A stretch of 64,000 nt of DNA. Source: Corynebacterium tuberculostearicum (GTDB lineage: Bacteria; Actinomycetota; Actinomycetes; Mycobacteriales; Mycobacteriaceae). Of this stretch, positions 8,562-16,831 are shown in pieces; positions within the stretch are counted from its first letter, which is position 1, and each line of letters opens with the position of its first letter. Made by a program: the position numbers and the translations under genes. The stretch covers positions 2,294,001 through 2,358,000 of the forward strand of contig NZ_CP065972.1 of NCBI RefSeq assembly GCF_016127015.1, read 5' to 3'. Under the pieces are notes generated by a model. That model searched no databases. It saw nothing but the letters and a program-made list of their open reading frames with translations, and was not told where the DNA came from.

Positions 8562-9302
8562 GTGTACAGCCTTGATCGCCAGACGCATCTTTATCTCCAT
8601 ATTGCCGATGAACTGCGTTCCCGGATTACTAACGGCGAATTGCGGCCAGGAAACGCGCTTCCATCGGAACGCACGCTGTCGGAACAATTTGAAGCATCGC
8701 GAATTACGGTTCGGCGGGCCCTCGATATTCTCGGAGCAGAGGATCTCATTGAACGCCGACGAGGCCGAGGTGGCGGGACCTTCATCAAATCCACGCCTCC
8801 AACTGTTGAGATAAACAGGATTGAGGGCTTTCTTCCACAGCTTAGGGCTCGAGGCCGGACTGTTGAATCTCAGGTTTTGGCAACAGATTTGGTCTCTGCA
8901 CAGAACGAAATTGCCGATGAATTACAGCTTGAACCACGGTCCCAAGTCTTTCGACTCGTAAGACTACGCAAAGTCAGCGGAGTACCGATGCTCATTGAAG
9001 ACTCATACTTTCCCATTAGCGCCGCACCAGATTTGCTGGACCAAGACCTCACCGGATCGCTCTACGAGCTCCTCGCTGAGCGCTACAACGTAAAGCCTGC
9101 GCACAAAAAAGAAACTATTACTCCTGAAGTTCCCACTTCGTGGGAACAGAAGAAGCTTCAATTACGTCCCAATCAACCGATCCTTAGGGTAAAAAGGACC
9201 ACCTTCGAAGAGACCGACGCTCCTATTGAATTTTCACGTGACGTTCTACGGTGCGACCTAGCGCAAGTGGAAATTGTTACAGCCCCTTCACCAGGCGCGT
9301 AG
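8562..9302 (+). CDS. GntR-family regulator with UTRA effector domain
   Basis: A 246-residue protein with a GntR winged helix-turn-helix at residues 8-75 (IADELRSRI, LPSERTLSEQF, RRALDILGAEDLIERRRGRGGG) and a HutC/UTRA ligand-binding domain from about 85 to the end. The GTG at 8562 lies 8 bases after AAGG, so it is preferred to the GTG pair at 8553/8556. UTRA regulators sense small acidic ligands; PhnR/PhnF members control phosphonate uptake. It sits at the head of an ABC import and hydrolysis cluster and probably controls it. Its last 15 bases overlap the convergent HAD gene. Composition matches the island, not the core chromosome. Confidence 0.85.
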   Translation: MYSLDRQTHLYLHIADELRSRITNGELRPGNALPSERTLSEQFEASRITVRRALDILGAEDLIERRRGRGGGTFIKSTPPTVEINRIEGFLPQLRARGRTVESQVLATDLVSAQNEIADELQLEPRSQVFRLVRLRKVSGVPMLIEDSYFPISAAPDLLDQDLTGSLYELLAERYNVKPAHKKETITPEVPTSWEQKKLQLRPNQPILRVKRTTFEETDAPIEFSRDVLRCDLAQVEIVTAPSPGA

Positions 9303-9953
9303 GGCTGCATGAGCCGCCTTTTCCATCGACGCGAATGAGTATTCCGCTAAGCATTTCGCCTTTTCATTCGGACCTACAGCAACTGTCCCCATACCCGCAG
9401 CACGTGCTGCTTTTATACCGGCTCCGGAATCCTCGAAAACTAACACATCATTTGGTGCCACCCCCAGAGTTCCAGCCCCCTGGAAAAACCCTTCGGGAGA
9501 TGGCTTACCTCTGCTGACATCTTCAACGGTCACGGTGTAGGGAAGTAGACTATCGAGGCCATTTTCCTTCAGAACAGGTTCTAGAAGCTTTCTGAAGGTG
9601 CCGGTAACTACTCCTACCTTCTTGCCTAGGTTCTGCAGTTCATTTACAAGCTTTATCGTATTGCTCCCAATTAAACCTGCCCCATGACTTAAGGTTAAGT
9701 ACGCCTCGATCAGCTCTTCGAGCAGATCCTCAACACTGTGAGATGAGCGGCGAATAACCAACAAGTTGTGTGAGATATCCAAGTCGCTAAGACCGAGGAG
9801 GGCTTCGTATTCGCCTTCCCTCAATGGTTCAAGATTCAAGCTCCTCAGAGCAATGTCATAGGACTTTTCCAGAACCACCTCGTCATTGCTCATGGTTCCG
9901 TTGAAATCGAAAATTACCGCTGAGACACTCCGTACCCGCTCTTCAAAGGCCAT
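9288..9953 (-). CDS. HAD-superfamily hydrolase (beta-phosphoglucomutase/phosphatase-like)
   Basis: A 221-residue HAD protein with motif I DFNGT (nucleophile Asp16, residue 18 Asn), motif II Thr in VVTGT, motif III Lys in SRGKPSPEGF and motif IV VFEDSGAGIKAA. A helical cap lies between motifs I and II. Most HAD phosphatases have Asp at the second acidic position of motif I; Asn here may alter or weaken phosphatase chemistry. It lies antiparallel between the GntR gene and the importer genes, divergent from the solute-binding protein. By context it may process the imported phosphorylated compound, but the substrate is unknown. Confidence 0.8.
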   Translation of the reverse strand: MAFEERVRSVSAVIFDFNGTMSNDEVVLEKSYDIALRSLNLEPLREGEYEALLGLSDLDISHNLLVIRRSSHSVEDLLEELIEAYLTLSHGAGLIGSNTIKLVNELQNLGKKVGVVTGTFRKLLEPVLKENGLDSLLPYTVTVEDVSRGKPSPEGFFQGAGTLGVAPNDVLVFEDSGAGIKAARAAGMGTVAVGPNEKAKCLAEYSFASMEKAAHAALRAW

Positions 9954-10005
9954 ATTGTCTCCTGTCGTTCATTAGTCTTGCTACTTGAAAAATCATCTTA
10001 AGCAA

Positions 10006-10019
10006 GTCTTTTAAAGGAC
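10006..10019. promoter_or_regulatory. Candidate operator in the divergent HAD/importer intergenic region
   Basis: GTCTTTTAAAGGAC is a near-perfect 14-base palindrome (one mismatched pair) in the 206-base gap between the divergent HAD and solute-binding-protein genes. This is where the GntR/UTRA regulator would be expected to bind. The assignment is inference from position and symmetry only. Confidence 0.35.
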
Positions 10020-10159
10020 AGGAACACTAGCTTAAAGGTATTAAATTATCTTCTACCAAAGTTAACCTTGACGGAACCTAGGGGAAATAATGAGGTGCCA
10101 AAATCTCCACTGTCCAGAAAACGATCCTCTTTTTGATCCGGACTCGAAAGGATTCCCAG

Positions 10160-11299
10160 ATGTCCAATACTTTGTCCCGGCGCACTATCCTCCAAGCACT
10201 CGGTCTCGGCGCGGGGTTTGTCGCGACAGGTACAACCCTTGCTGCTTGCGGTGGAAATGGCTCCACATCCTCCGCTAACCGTAATGTCGGTCAAAACATC
10301 GACGAAATAATCAAGCTTGCCAAGGAAGAGGGCGAAGTTCGCCTCATTGCTTACCCCGAGACCTGGGCAAACTACAAGGGGCATTTCCAAAAGTTCGAAG
10401 AAAAGTACGGGGTGAAGATCAAGGTTGACTCACCAGATGCGTCATCCGCTGAAGAACTTGAGGCGGTTAAGAACCTTCGTGGCCAAGAAACGCAGCCTGA
10501 CATTCTCGACATTGGATACTCGTTCACCACTCCGGCGATCAACCAGAAGCTCATTGAGCCATACAAGCCGTCTAATTGGGATGCAATCCCGGAGGATCTT
10601 AAGGATAAGGACGGCATGTGGGTGGGCGCCTACTACGGTGTCCTTACTTTCGGTGTCAACAAGAAAAATGTCGATGTTCCTACGACTTTCCAGGATCTCA
10701 AGGATCCCCAGTACAAGGGCAAGATTGCGCTACCTGGTGATCCACGTCAGGGAGCATCATCCATCGCCACTGTCTTTGCCGCAGCACTTGCTAATGGAGG
10801 TTCTCTGGACGACATTCAGCCCGGTATTGACTTCTTCGCTGAACTTGCAGACATGGGACACCTCGTTCCCATCTTGGATCCGGCTCCAGGAATGACTACA
10901 GGAGAAGCTTCAGTTATCTTCGACTGGAACTACAACTGGATTGGAGTGCAGGATCAGTTGGTGAAGGACGGGGTGGATTTCGAGATGCATGTTCCAGAAG
11001 ACGGTGTATTCGGCAATTACTACGCTCAGCCTTGCACCATTGATTCTCCGCATCCGAACGCTGCCCGCCTATGGATCGATTGGCTCACATCAGACCAGGG
11101 ATCCGAACAATACGCGCTGGGCGGTGCTGTGCCTGCCCGGTTTACCGAACTGTCCCAGGCAGGGAAGCTTTCCGATAAAGCCCTGTCCACTCTTCCGGAT
11201 CCAAAAGTCGTTGAGAAGGTCAAGGTCCCGAATTCAGCTCAAGGAGACAAGGGCAATTCCGTAATCGCTACGCAATGGGCTCAGAAGGTCAAGTACTAA
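10160..11299 (+). CDS. ABC importer solute-binding lipoprotein (PhnS/AfuA-like), Tat-exported
   Basis: A 379-residue periplasmic-binding-protein type II. The N-terminus has a twin-arginine motif SRRTILQ (Arg7-Arg8), a hydrophobic stretch and a lipobox ending LAAC (Cys30), so it should be exported folded and lipid-anchored. The mature protein has the pattern of iron/spermidine/2-aminoethylphosphonate binding proteins (KEEGEVRLIAYPE, GVLTFGVNKK, DLKDPQYKGKIALP). The ATG at 10160 has AAAGGA 8 bases upstream, so it is preferred to the longer frame from 10133. It is the first gene of a five-gene + strand operon. Confidence 0.87.
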   Translation: MSNTLSRRTILQALGLGAGFVATGTTLAACGGNGSTSSANRNVGQNIDEIIKLAKEEGEVRLIAYPETWANYKGHFQKFEEKYGVKIKVDSPDASSAEELEAVKNLRGQETQPDILDIGYSFTTPAINQKLIEPYKPSNWDAIPEDLKDKDGMWVGAYYGVLTFGVNKKNVDVPTTFQDLKDPQYKGKIALPGDPRQGASSIATVFAAALANGGSLDDIQPGIDFFAELADMGHLVPILDPAPGMTTGEASVIFDWNYNWIGVQDQLVKDGVDFEMHVPEDGVFGNYYAQPCTIDSPHPNAARLWIDWLTSDQGSEQYALGGAVPARFTELSQAGKLSDKALSTLPDPKVVEKVKVPNSAQGDKGNSVIATQWAQKVKY

Positions 11300-12216
11300 T
11301 GACGCTGACGATACCTGATTCCAAAGAACCCCAAAAAGGAAAGCCGAAGTCTATGAAATCTCGTGCTAGCGGAGTTACATTGTCATCTATTGCTGGTGCC
11401 CTCCCCTACTTCGTCTTTGTCGCAGCGTTTCTAATCGTCCCTCTCATTGCGAATCTCTTTACCGCCTTCAAAGATGCCACGGGAAACCCTTCAACGGAAA
11501 CAATGGTTGAAGCAATTGGTCCTACCTACAGGGGAGCTTTCCTGCTAACTCTGAATCTTTCTCTTCTTACCACTATTGTTGGCGGGTTGTTCGGTCTTAT
11601 TATCGCTTGGGCATTGACTGCGAGAAAGTCCGGTCCGCGTTGGCTTTCGAACCTAGTGAATAGCTTTTCCGGTTTAGCTGCGCAATCAGGTGGCGTTCAA
11701 TTAGCGTATGCTTTCACAGCTCTGCTCGGCGCTCAAGGCCTACTCACTGGTTTCATTCAGAAAATTTTCCCGGCCTTTGGTGAAATCTTTTCTATCACGG
11801 ACTTCGCCGGCGTAACTCTGGTGTACCTCTACTTCCAGATTCCTTTGATGACGGTTCTCATGCTGCCGTCCATGAGCGCTTTGAAGAAAGAATGGTTCGA
11901 CGCAGCCTCATCGCTGGGAGCCACCAAGACCCAATATCTCCGCGATGTGGCCTTGCCAGTGCTGTGGCCTCCGATTGTCGGCTCGCTGCTTCTACTTTTT
12001 GCGAACGCCTTCGCTGCTTACGCGACGGCATATGCGCTTTCAGGTGGTTCACTCAACCTCATTCCAATCGTCGTCGGATTCCTCATCAGCGGAAATGTGT
12101 TGCTCAATCCAGGACTTGCTGCTGCCCTCGTGACGTGGATGATGATCATCATTCTCGTAGCAATGGGCCTGCGCCTTGTGCTTACCCGAAGGAGTGACAA
12201 ATGGCTCAGCAACTAG
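11299..12216 (+). CDS. ABC importer permease, first subunit (PhnU-like)
   Basis: A 305-residue inner-membrane permease with about six segments and the EAA loop (EWFDAASSLGATKTQYLRDVALP) near residue 195 that contacts the ATPase. Its ATG shares one base with the stop codon of the binding-protein gene (TAATG), so translation is probably coupled. A hydrophilic N-terminal tail of about 30 residues precedes the first membrane segment. It pairs with the next gene as a heterodimeric channel of the spermidine/iron/2-AEP class. Confidence 0.85.
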   Translation: MTLTIPDSKEPQKGKPKSMKSRASGVTLSSIAGALPYFVFVAAFLIVPLIANLFTAFKDATGNPSTETMVEAIGPTYRGAFLLTLNLSLLTTIVGGLFGLIIAWALTARKSGPRWLSNLVNSFSGLAAQSGGVQLAYAFTALLGAQGLLTGFIQKIFPAFGEIFSITDFAGVTLVYLYFQIPLMTVLMLPSMSALKKEWFDAASSLGATKTQYLRDVALPVLWPPIVGSLLLLFANAFAAYATAYALSGGSLNLIPIVVGFLISGNVLLNPGLAAALVTWMMIIILVAMGLRLVLTRRSDKWLSN

Positions 12217-13043
12217 CTAGCTTGCCATCATCCCCCATTACCTCCTCAGTTCCTAAGAATTCACGATCTAAAGGGGGTAAAACAAACTGGGTTGTGACGA
12301 CAATTTTTGTCATTGCACTCATTTTCTTCTTTGGCCCTTGGGTTGCTGCCGCAGTCTTCGGTTTCACTCGTCCCGGTGACGGTTTCACATTCGAACCTCT
12401 GCTATCGGCTTTTGAAAATCCGCGCGCGATGTCGGCTGTTATCGACACCTTGTTGCTTGCACTCGCAACCACCCTAATGATGCTCGTTCTTCTAGTACCG
12501 ACCATCGTCTTCTTGAACCTTACGTCCTCGAAGCTTGCAAGAATTGCTGAACTACTTTCTGTACTTCCGCTGGTTATTCCCGCCGTTGCGTTGGTTTCCG
12601 GCGTATCCGAGTTCTATCAGGTAGTCGCGCCGTCGTTTCTCGTATCGAAATGGTCACTGGTGCCCCTTTACGTCATAGTGGCTCTTCCGCTTTGCTATCG
12701 GGCAATCGATGCTGGAGTTAAAGCTTTGGACCTCAAGACCATGTTTGCAGCATCCTCTTCACTCGGCGCTACATCAATGCAGACCTTGTTTAACGTCGTG
12801 TTGCCCAACCTTCGGGTATCCATGCTTTCGGCTTCCCTTCTGTCCATCGCGATGACTTTGGGTGAGTTCGCAATCGCATCGCTGCTCCTGCATTACACCT
12901 TCCCAGTCTTCATCGTTGAGGTATCCCGAGGGAATCCGCGTGGTATTGCGGCTCTTTCCTTCATCACGATTCTCATTACTTGGGCTTTGATGGCATCCAT
13001 CTCAGCAATTGCAAAATTCGATTCCTCGCGAAAGGAAAACTAG
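12201..13043 (+). CDS. ABC importer permease, second subunit (PhnV-like)
   Basis: A 280-residue permease with six predicted membrane segments and an EAA loop (KTMFAASSSLGATSMQTLFNVVLP) near residue 185. It overlaps the first permease gene by 16 bases, indicating tight coupling. It is the partner channel subunit of the preceding gene. Confidence 0.85.
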   Translation: MAQQLASLPSSPITSSVPKNSRSKGGKTNWVVTTIFVIALIFFFGPWVAAAVFGFTRPGDGFTFEPLLSAFENPRAMSAVIDTLLLALATTLMMLVLLVPTIVFLNLTSSKLARIAELLSVLPLVIPAVALVSGVSEFYQVVAPSFLVSKWSLVPLYVIVALPLCYRAIDAGVKALDLKTMFAASSSLGATSMQTLFNVVLPNLRVSMLSASLLSIAMTLGEFAIASLLLHYTFPVFIVEVSRGNPRGIAALSFITILITWALMASISAIAKFDSSRKEN

Positions 13044-13044
13044 C

Positions 13045-14148
13045 GTGAATTCTTCTCACGTAGAACTCAAGAACATCACCAAACGTTACGGTTCCAAAAC
13101 CGTACTCGATAACCTGAATTTGGAAATCGGTAAGGCTGAGCTCGTAGCTCTCCTAGGCCCTTCCGGTTGTGGTAAATCCACTACACTGAAGATTCTCGCC
13201 GGCCTTGAGCATGCTAACGAAGGGTCCGTGTGCATTGATGGCGATGATATTTCCTATTTGCCTACTCGCCGGCGCAACATGGGCATTGTTTTCCAGGCTT
13301 ATTCGTTGTTTCCACACCTCGATGCAATTGACAATGTCGCTTATGGCCTCAAGATTAAAGGGCGAAACAAGATCGATCGCCGCAACCGTGCCGGTGAACT
13401 ATTGGAGCTCGTTGGGTTGTCGGAGCATACGACCAAGTTTCCGGGTCAAATGTCAGGGGGTCAGCAACAGCGTGTTGCTCTTGCCCGAGCCTTAGCAATC
13501 GAACCGCAGCTTCTGCTCCTCGACGAGCCTCTTTCGGCTCTCGATGCGAAGGTGCGAACCCAATTGCGTGATGAAATTCGGCGTATCCAGCTTTCAGAGG
13601 GCATTTCTACCCTCTTGGTTACTCACGACCAGGAGGAAGCCCTCGTGATGGCGGATCGCATTGGTGTCATGAATAACGGCGTGATTGAGCAGATTGGCTC
13701 GCCCTCAGAGCTTTACCACCATCCTCGTTCGCCGTTTATTTCTCAATTCGTCGGCGTCGTTAATCGTATCTGTGGGGTGTATAATGCGGGTTCTGTCGAT
13801 GTACTTGGCACCCGCGTCGATGTTGTCAATTCAGAGATAGATCCGCAGGACGGAAATATCTTGGCCTGTCTCATTCGTCCCGAAGACCTTCGCATCACCT
13901 CCGATCCCAAAGGCCAGTATCGAGTCCTTAACAAGCAGCTCCGCGGAATTTTCACCTCGGTTATGCTTACAGGCCCTGGCAGCACTGTGATTCGTGTCGA
14001 TATGTCCGACCGCGAAGCAAGCGAATTCCCCACTGGAAGCCAGGTCAGGCTGGAAACTTTGCGTCACGATGCCGTAGTCGATAGCGCAACCACTGACGAG
14101 GTATCTGAGGCGCAATCCTTCAATAAGCAAAGGAGCGCTAATGCGTAA
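13045..14148 (+). CDS. ABC importer ATPase (PotA/PhnT/FbpC-like)
   Basis: A 367-residue ATPase: Walker A GPSGCGKST at 38-46, Q-loop FQAYSLFPH near 83, signature MSGGQQQR at 136, Walker B LLLLDEP near 157, H-loop VTHDQEEA near 192, and a C-terminal TOBE-like regulatory domain after about 245. The GTG at 13045, one base after the permease stop and behind AAAGGA, starts the conserved fold. It drives the importer formed by the preceding permeases. Iron, putrescine and 2-aminoethylphosphonate ATPases all look like this, so the substrate is not set by this gene. Confidence 0.88.
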   Translation: MNSSHVELKNITKRYGSKTVLDNLNLEIGKAELVALLGPSGCGKSTTLKILAGLEHANEGSVCIDGDDISYLPTRRRNMGIVFQAYSLFPHLDAIDNVAYGLKIKGRNKIDRRNRAGELLELVGLSEHTTKFPGQMSGGQQQRVALARALAIEPQLLLLDEPLSALDAKVRTQLRDEIRRIQLSEGISTLLVTHDQEEALVMADRIGVMNNGVIEQIGSPSELYHHPRSPFISQFVGVVNRICGVYNAGSVDVLGTRVDVVNSEIDPQDGNILACLIRPEDLRITSDPKGQYRVLNKQLRGIFTSVMLTGPGSTVIRVDMSDREASEFPTGSQVRLETLRHDAVVDSATTDEVSEAQSFNKQRSANA

Positions 14149-14992
14149 CCCGGGCAACACGGCAACACCCGAATCCGTAGATTCGGATCGTCGGATCCTA
14201 CTTATTGGTTTGGACGGCGTTCGCTGGGATATTGCTGCCGAACCTGAAGTTGGCTCAACACTTCAGAAACTCGCTGACGAAGGAAGCTGGCATTCCATGC
14301 AGATGGAGGTCCCGACGATATCCGCGCCGGGCTGGGCAAGCATTCTGACCGGATCCACCCATGAACAGCACGGGCTTAGGGACAATAGCTGCGTAGGTGG
14401 AAGAACATGGAGCCGTCCTGACTTCCTTTCGCAAGCCTTCTACCACGACCAGTCGACTCGGACTTTCGCTGCAGCAGGCTGGCCTGTCCTCGTAGACCCC
14501 AGTGGGCTTGGCCCCATTATTCATCCTCGAATCGAGCAACAATACGCCGGGCTTCACCGTGTCATAGTCCGCGACGGTGAGACCTACGGCTACGAACGGA
14601 TCGATGCTGAAATTACGGATTTCACTCTCGCCGCAATCCATGGTGGGAGCTTCGATGTTGGTTTTACGTATTGCTGCAGTGTTGATGATGCCGGACATGT
14701 TTATGGCTTAACAGGAGATGAATATCGTGATGCTATTAGATCCGTTGATCAGCATGTCGAACGGCTCGTGGATGCTGTAACTAAACGTGCCACAGAACGT
14801 GGTGAAGATTGGCTCGTTGTCGTCACTACCGACCACGGCCACATCGATGAGGGCGGTCACGGCGGAAGCTCAGAACGCGAACGCGAATCATGGGTTGTTG
14901 CATGGTCCCCGACAGGGGATCTGCCAGCCTGGCCCTCCCAGATTGAACCATACAGACTCGCTTCTCACATTCTTGCTGAACGGAAATCCTAG
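14141..14992 (+). CDS. Alkaline-phosphatase-superfamily hydrolase (type I phosphodiesterase/phosphonoacetate-hydrolase-like)
   Basis: A 283-residue protein with the two-metal core of nucleotide pyrophosphatases and PhnA-type hydrolases: LIGLDGVRWD with Asp25, a nucleophile loop PTISAPGWAS with Ser61 in the usual Ser/Thr position followed by ILTGSTHEQHG, DDAGHVYG near 190, and TTDHGHIDEGGHGG near 228. No signal peptide is visible, so it should act inside the cell on what the importer delivers. Its ATG overlaps the ATPase stop by 8 bases and is preceded by AAAGGAG. It is the last gene of the operon. Confidence 0.82.
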   Translation: MRNPGNTATPESVDSDRRILLIGLDGVRWDIAAEPEVGSTLQKLADEGSWHSMQMEVPTISAPGWASILTGSTHEQHGLRDNSCVGGRTWSRPDFLSQAFYHDQSTRTFAAAGWPVLVDPSGLGPIIHPRIEQQYAGLHRVIVRDGETYGYERIDAEITDFTLAAIHGGSFDVGFTYCCSVDDAGHVYGLTGDEYRDAIRSVDQHVERLVDAVTKRATERGEDWLVVVTTDHGHIDEGGHGGSSERERESWVVAWSPTGDLPAWPSQIEPYRLASHILAERKS

Positions 14993-15374
14993 AACTCTCC
15001 ACAGGGGCTTCTTCAGAAGGTGCCAAACCCAATGAAGGAGCCCTTCTCTCTAAATCTCGTAGTACCGCAACTAATTGGGAGAGTAGGTCACCTACTTTTC
15101 CGTTCTGGTACTTACTGCTGCGTGTGCTCTAAGAGAGCGTCAGGGAGTTTGTGTGTGGTTCTGATCTAGAATGTGCTTCACACATAAACTCCCTGACATT
15201 CTCAAAAACGGACTAGTCAGATTCGACTACTCTAATCACAGACTTAGATTTTAGGGCCGATGCTGGCACAGAGACAAGCTATGCAATTTTTCCTAAGACA
15301 TTCGCCTTTTGTTGTTTCTGAGACACTCTCAATTGAGCGTTCGATACTCAGAGCGACTATCCTCTTGCTGCGGA
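14993..15374. other. Intergenic region at the right edge of the island
   Basis: About 380 bases of low GC with no credible gene. It contains the inverted repeat described at 15133-15202 and otherwise nothing I can name. Base composition returns to the chromosomal level in the molybdopterin genes that follow. Confidence 0.5.
15133..15202. repeat. Inverted repeat resembling two facing IS ends
   Basis: GTCAGGGAGTTTGTGTGTG at 15139-15157 is mirrored by the reverse complement of 15178-15196, with one or two mismatches. The symmetry extends outward as GAGA..GTCAGGG. The arms are separated by 20 bases. The absence of a T-run argues against a terminator. The arms resemble terminal repeats of IS256-type elements, as if an element lost its interior; that identification is from memory and uncertain. 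Confidence 0.45.
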
Positions 15375-16373
15375 TTAAGGCTGCTCGAGCCAGGAATTGA
15401 TGCCGCCGCGCAGGGAGACGACGTTGGTGAAACCTCGCTGGCGGAGCACGTCTACGGCTTGTGCGGAACGCATGCCGCTGGCGCAGTAGATAATGGCCGG
15501 AGCATCCGGTTCGATGTCGGGGTTTTCGCCGCCGAGGATGCGGTCGAGCTCAAAGTGCGTGGAATTGGGGATCGCGGATTGGGCACGCTCGGGGGAGGTG
15601 CGGACGTCGATAAGCGGGGCGCGCGGGGGAATCTCGCGGACCTCGGGGGCGTCGGCAGGTTGGGTTGGTTGCGCGCCGGTGGACTGGAGCGGGATGTATT
15701 CCCAGGTACCGGAAAGGGCATCGAAGTAGCCGAGCGTGCCGATGAGTGGAGTGCCCACGCCGGTGACGAGCTTGAGGGCTTCGAGCGCCATGGCCGAGCC
15801 GACAACGCCGACCACCGGGCCTAAGACTCCGGCCTGCGAGCAGGAAGGAACCTCACCGGGTGCGGGAGCGGTGGGAAAGACATCCTCGTAGACGGGGCCG
15901 TGGCCGGACCAGAAAACGCTGAGCTGGGCATCAAAGCCGAGGATGGAGGCCCATACGTGTGGGATGCCGAGCTCGTGGGCAGCCCAAGAGCTGAGGTAGC
16001 GGGCGTTGAAGTTATCGGTGCCGTCGAGGATGAGATCGCAGCCGCGCAATTGTTTTAGTGCCGTCGCTGATTCGAGGCGGCCGTGACAGGTGATGTCCAC
16101 CTCTGGATTGAGCGCGCGGACGGCGGCCGCGGCGGAATCCGTCTTCGGCGTGCCGATGGCGGCGGTGGTGTGGATGACTTGGCGGTGCAGGTTGGAGGGG
16201 GAGACCACGTCGTCGTCAAAAAGCGAAATGCGGCCCACGCCCGCCCCGGCTAGGTAAAGCAGGGCCGGGGAGCCCAGGCCGCCGGCACCAATAACCGCTA
16301 CGTGGGCTTCGCTGAGTTTGCGCTGTCCCTCCTCGCCCCAGAGCGCTTCCTGGCGGGCATAGCGGGTGCTCAT
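15375..16373 (-). CDS. moeB: MoeB/ThiF-type sulfur-carrier adenylyltransferase with C-terminal rhodanese domain
   Basis: A 332-residue two-domain protein. The E1-like domain begins RYARQEALWGEEGQ, has the ATP-binding GAGGLGSPALLYLAGAGVG loop near residue 32, and a VPSCSQAGVLGP segment with the catalytic-region Cys. The rhodanese domain starts near 245 (PLIDVRTSPE) and has the active-site loop YCASGMRS near 305. It should adenylate the C-terminal Gly-Gly of MoaD and supply sulfur. The zinc CxxC pairs of E. coli MoeB are not evident. The ATG at 16373 overlaps the moaE stop by 4 bases. Confidence 0.88.
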   Translation of the reverse strand: MSTRYARQEALWGEEGQRKLSEAHVAVIGAGGLGSPALLYLAGAGVGRISLFDDDVVSPSNLHRQVIHTTAAIGTPKTDSAAAAVRALNPEVDITCHGRLESATALKQLRGCDLILDGTDNFNARYLSSWAAHELGIPHVWASILGFDAQLSVFWSGHGPVYEDVFPTAPAPGEVPSCSQAGVLGPVVGVVGSAMALEALKLVTGVGTPLIGTLGYFDALSGTWEYIPLQSTGAQPTQPADAPEVREIPPRAPLIDVRTSPERAQSAIPNSTHFELDRILGGENPDIEPDAPAIIYCASGMRSAQAVDVLRQRGFTNVVSLRGGINSWLEQP

Positions 16374-16831
16374 TCCAGGCCCACCCAATTGGTGGAGCCA
16401 TCGCCGTGGCTTTGTTCCTTCCAGATGGGGACCTCCGCCTTGACGCGATCGGCGCATTCCTCGGCGGCACGGAAGGCATCGCCGCGGTGCGCGGCGGCCG
16501 CTACTACGGCAAAGGCTAGGTCACCGACCTTGAGATCACCTGTACGGTGGGCGGCCCACAGGCGCACTGGGTGGTTGGCCGCGACGGAATCGGTGACCTC
16601 TTGCAGCTTCTCTGGCGCGGATGGGTGGGCGCTATAGGAAAGTAGGGTGACATTCGGCCGGCCGCCATTGTGATCGCGGACAATGCCTTCAAAGGTGACA
16701 ACGGCACCCATGGCGGCCGTGACGGACTCTTCCTTGGCAGCGGCAAGGAGGGATTCTAGGGGTTGATCGCTCAGCAGCGTGCTAATGGTGCAGCCGGTTT
16801 GCTCGGCCACATAGGAGGGATCAGTGCTCAT
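16370..16831 (-). CDS. moaE: Molybdopterin synthase catalytic subunit MoaE
   Basis: A 153-residue MoaE: GAVVTFEGIVRDHNGG near 42, VRLWAAHRTGDLKVGD near 93, a VVAAAAHRGDAF segment and the C-terminal KAEVPIWKEQ motif holding the catalytic lysine. With thiocarboxylated MoaD it converts cyclic pyranopterin monophosphate to molybdopterin. It overlaps moaB by 11 bases and moeB by 4, so the operon is tightly coupled. Confidence 0.93.
   Translation of the reverse strand: MSTDPSYVAEQTGCTISTLLSDQPLESLLAAAKEESVTAAMGAVVTFEGIVRDHNGGRPNVTLLSYSAHPSAPEKLQEVTDSVAANHPVRLWAAHRTGDLKVGDLAFAVVAAAAHRGDAFRAAEECADRVKAEVPIWKEQSHGDGSTNWVGLE

Noticed and set aside
8376..8687. 103-codon minus-strand frame upstream of the GntR gene
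   Set aside because: It overlaps the real GntR start antiparallel, has no motif and no ribosome-binding site.
15141..15196. Terminator of the island operon
   Set aside because: The inverted repeat has no T-run and a 20-base centre; an IS-end or recombination-site origin fits better.
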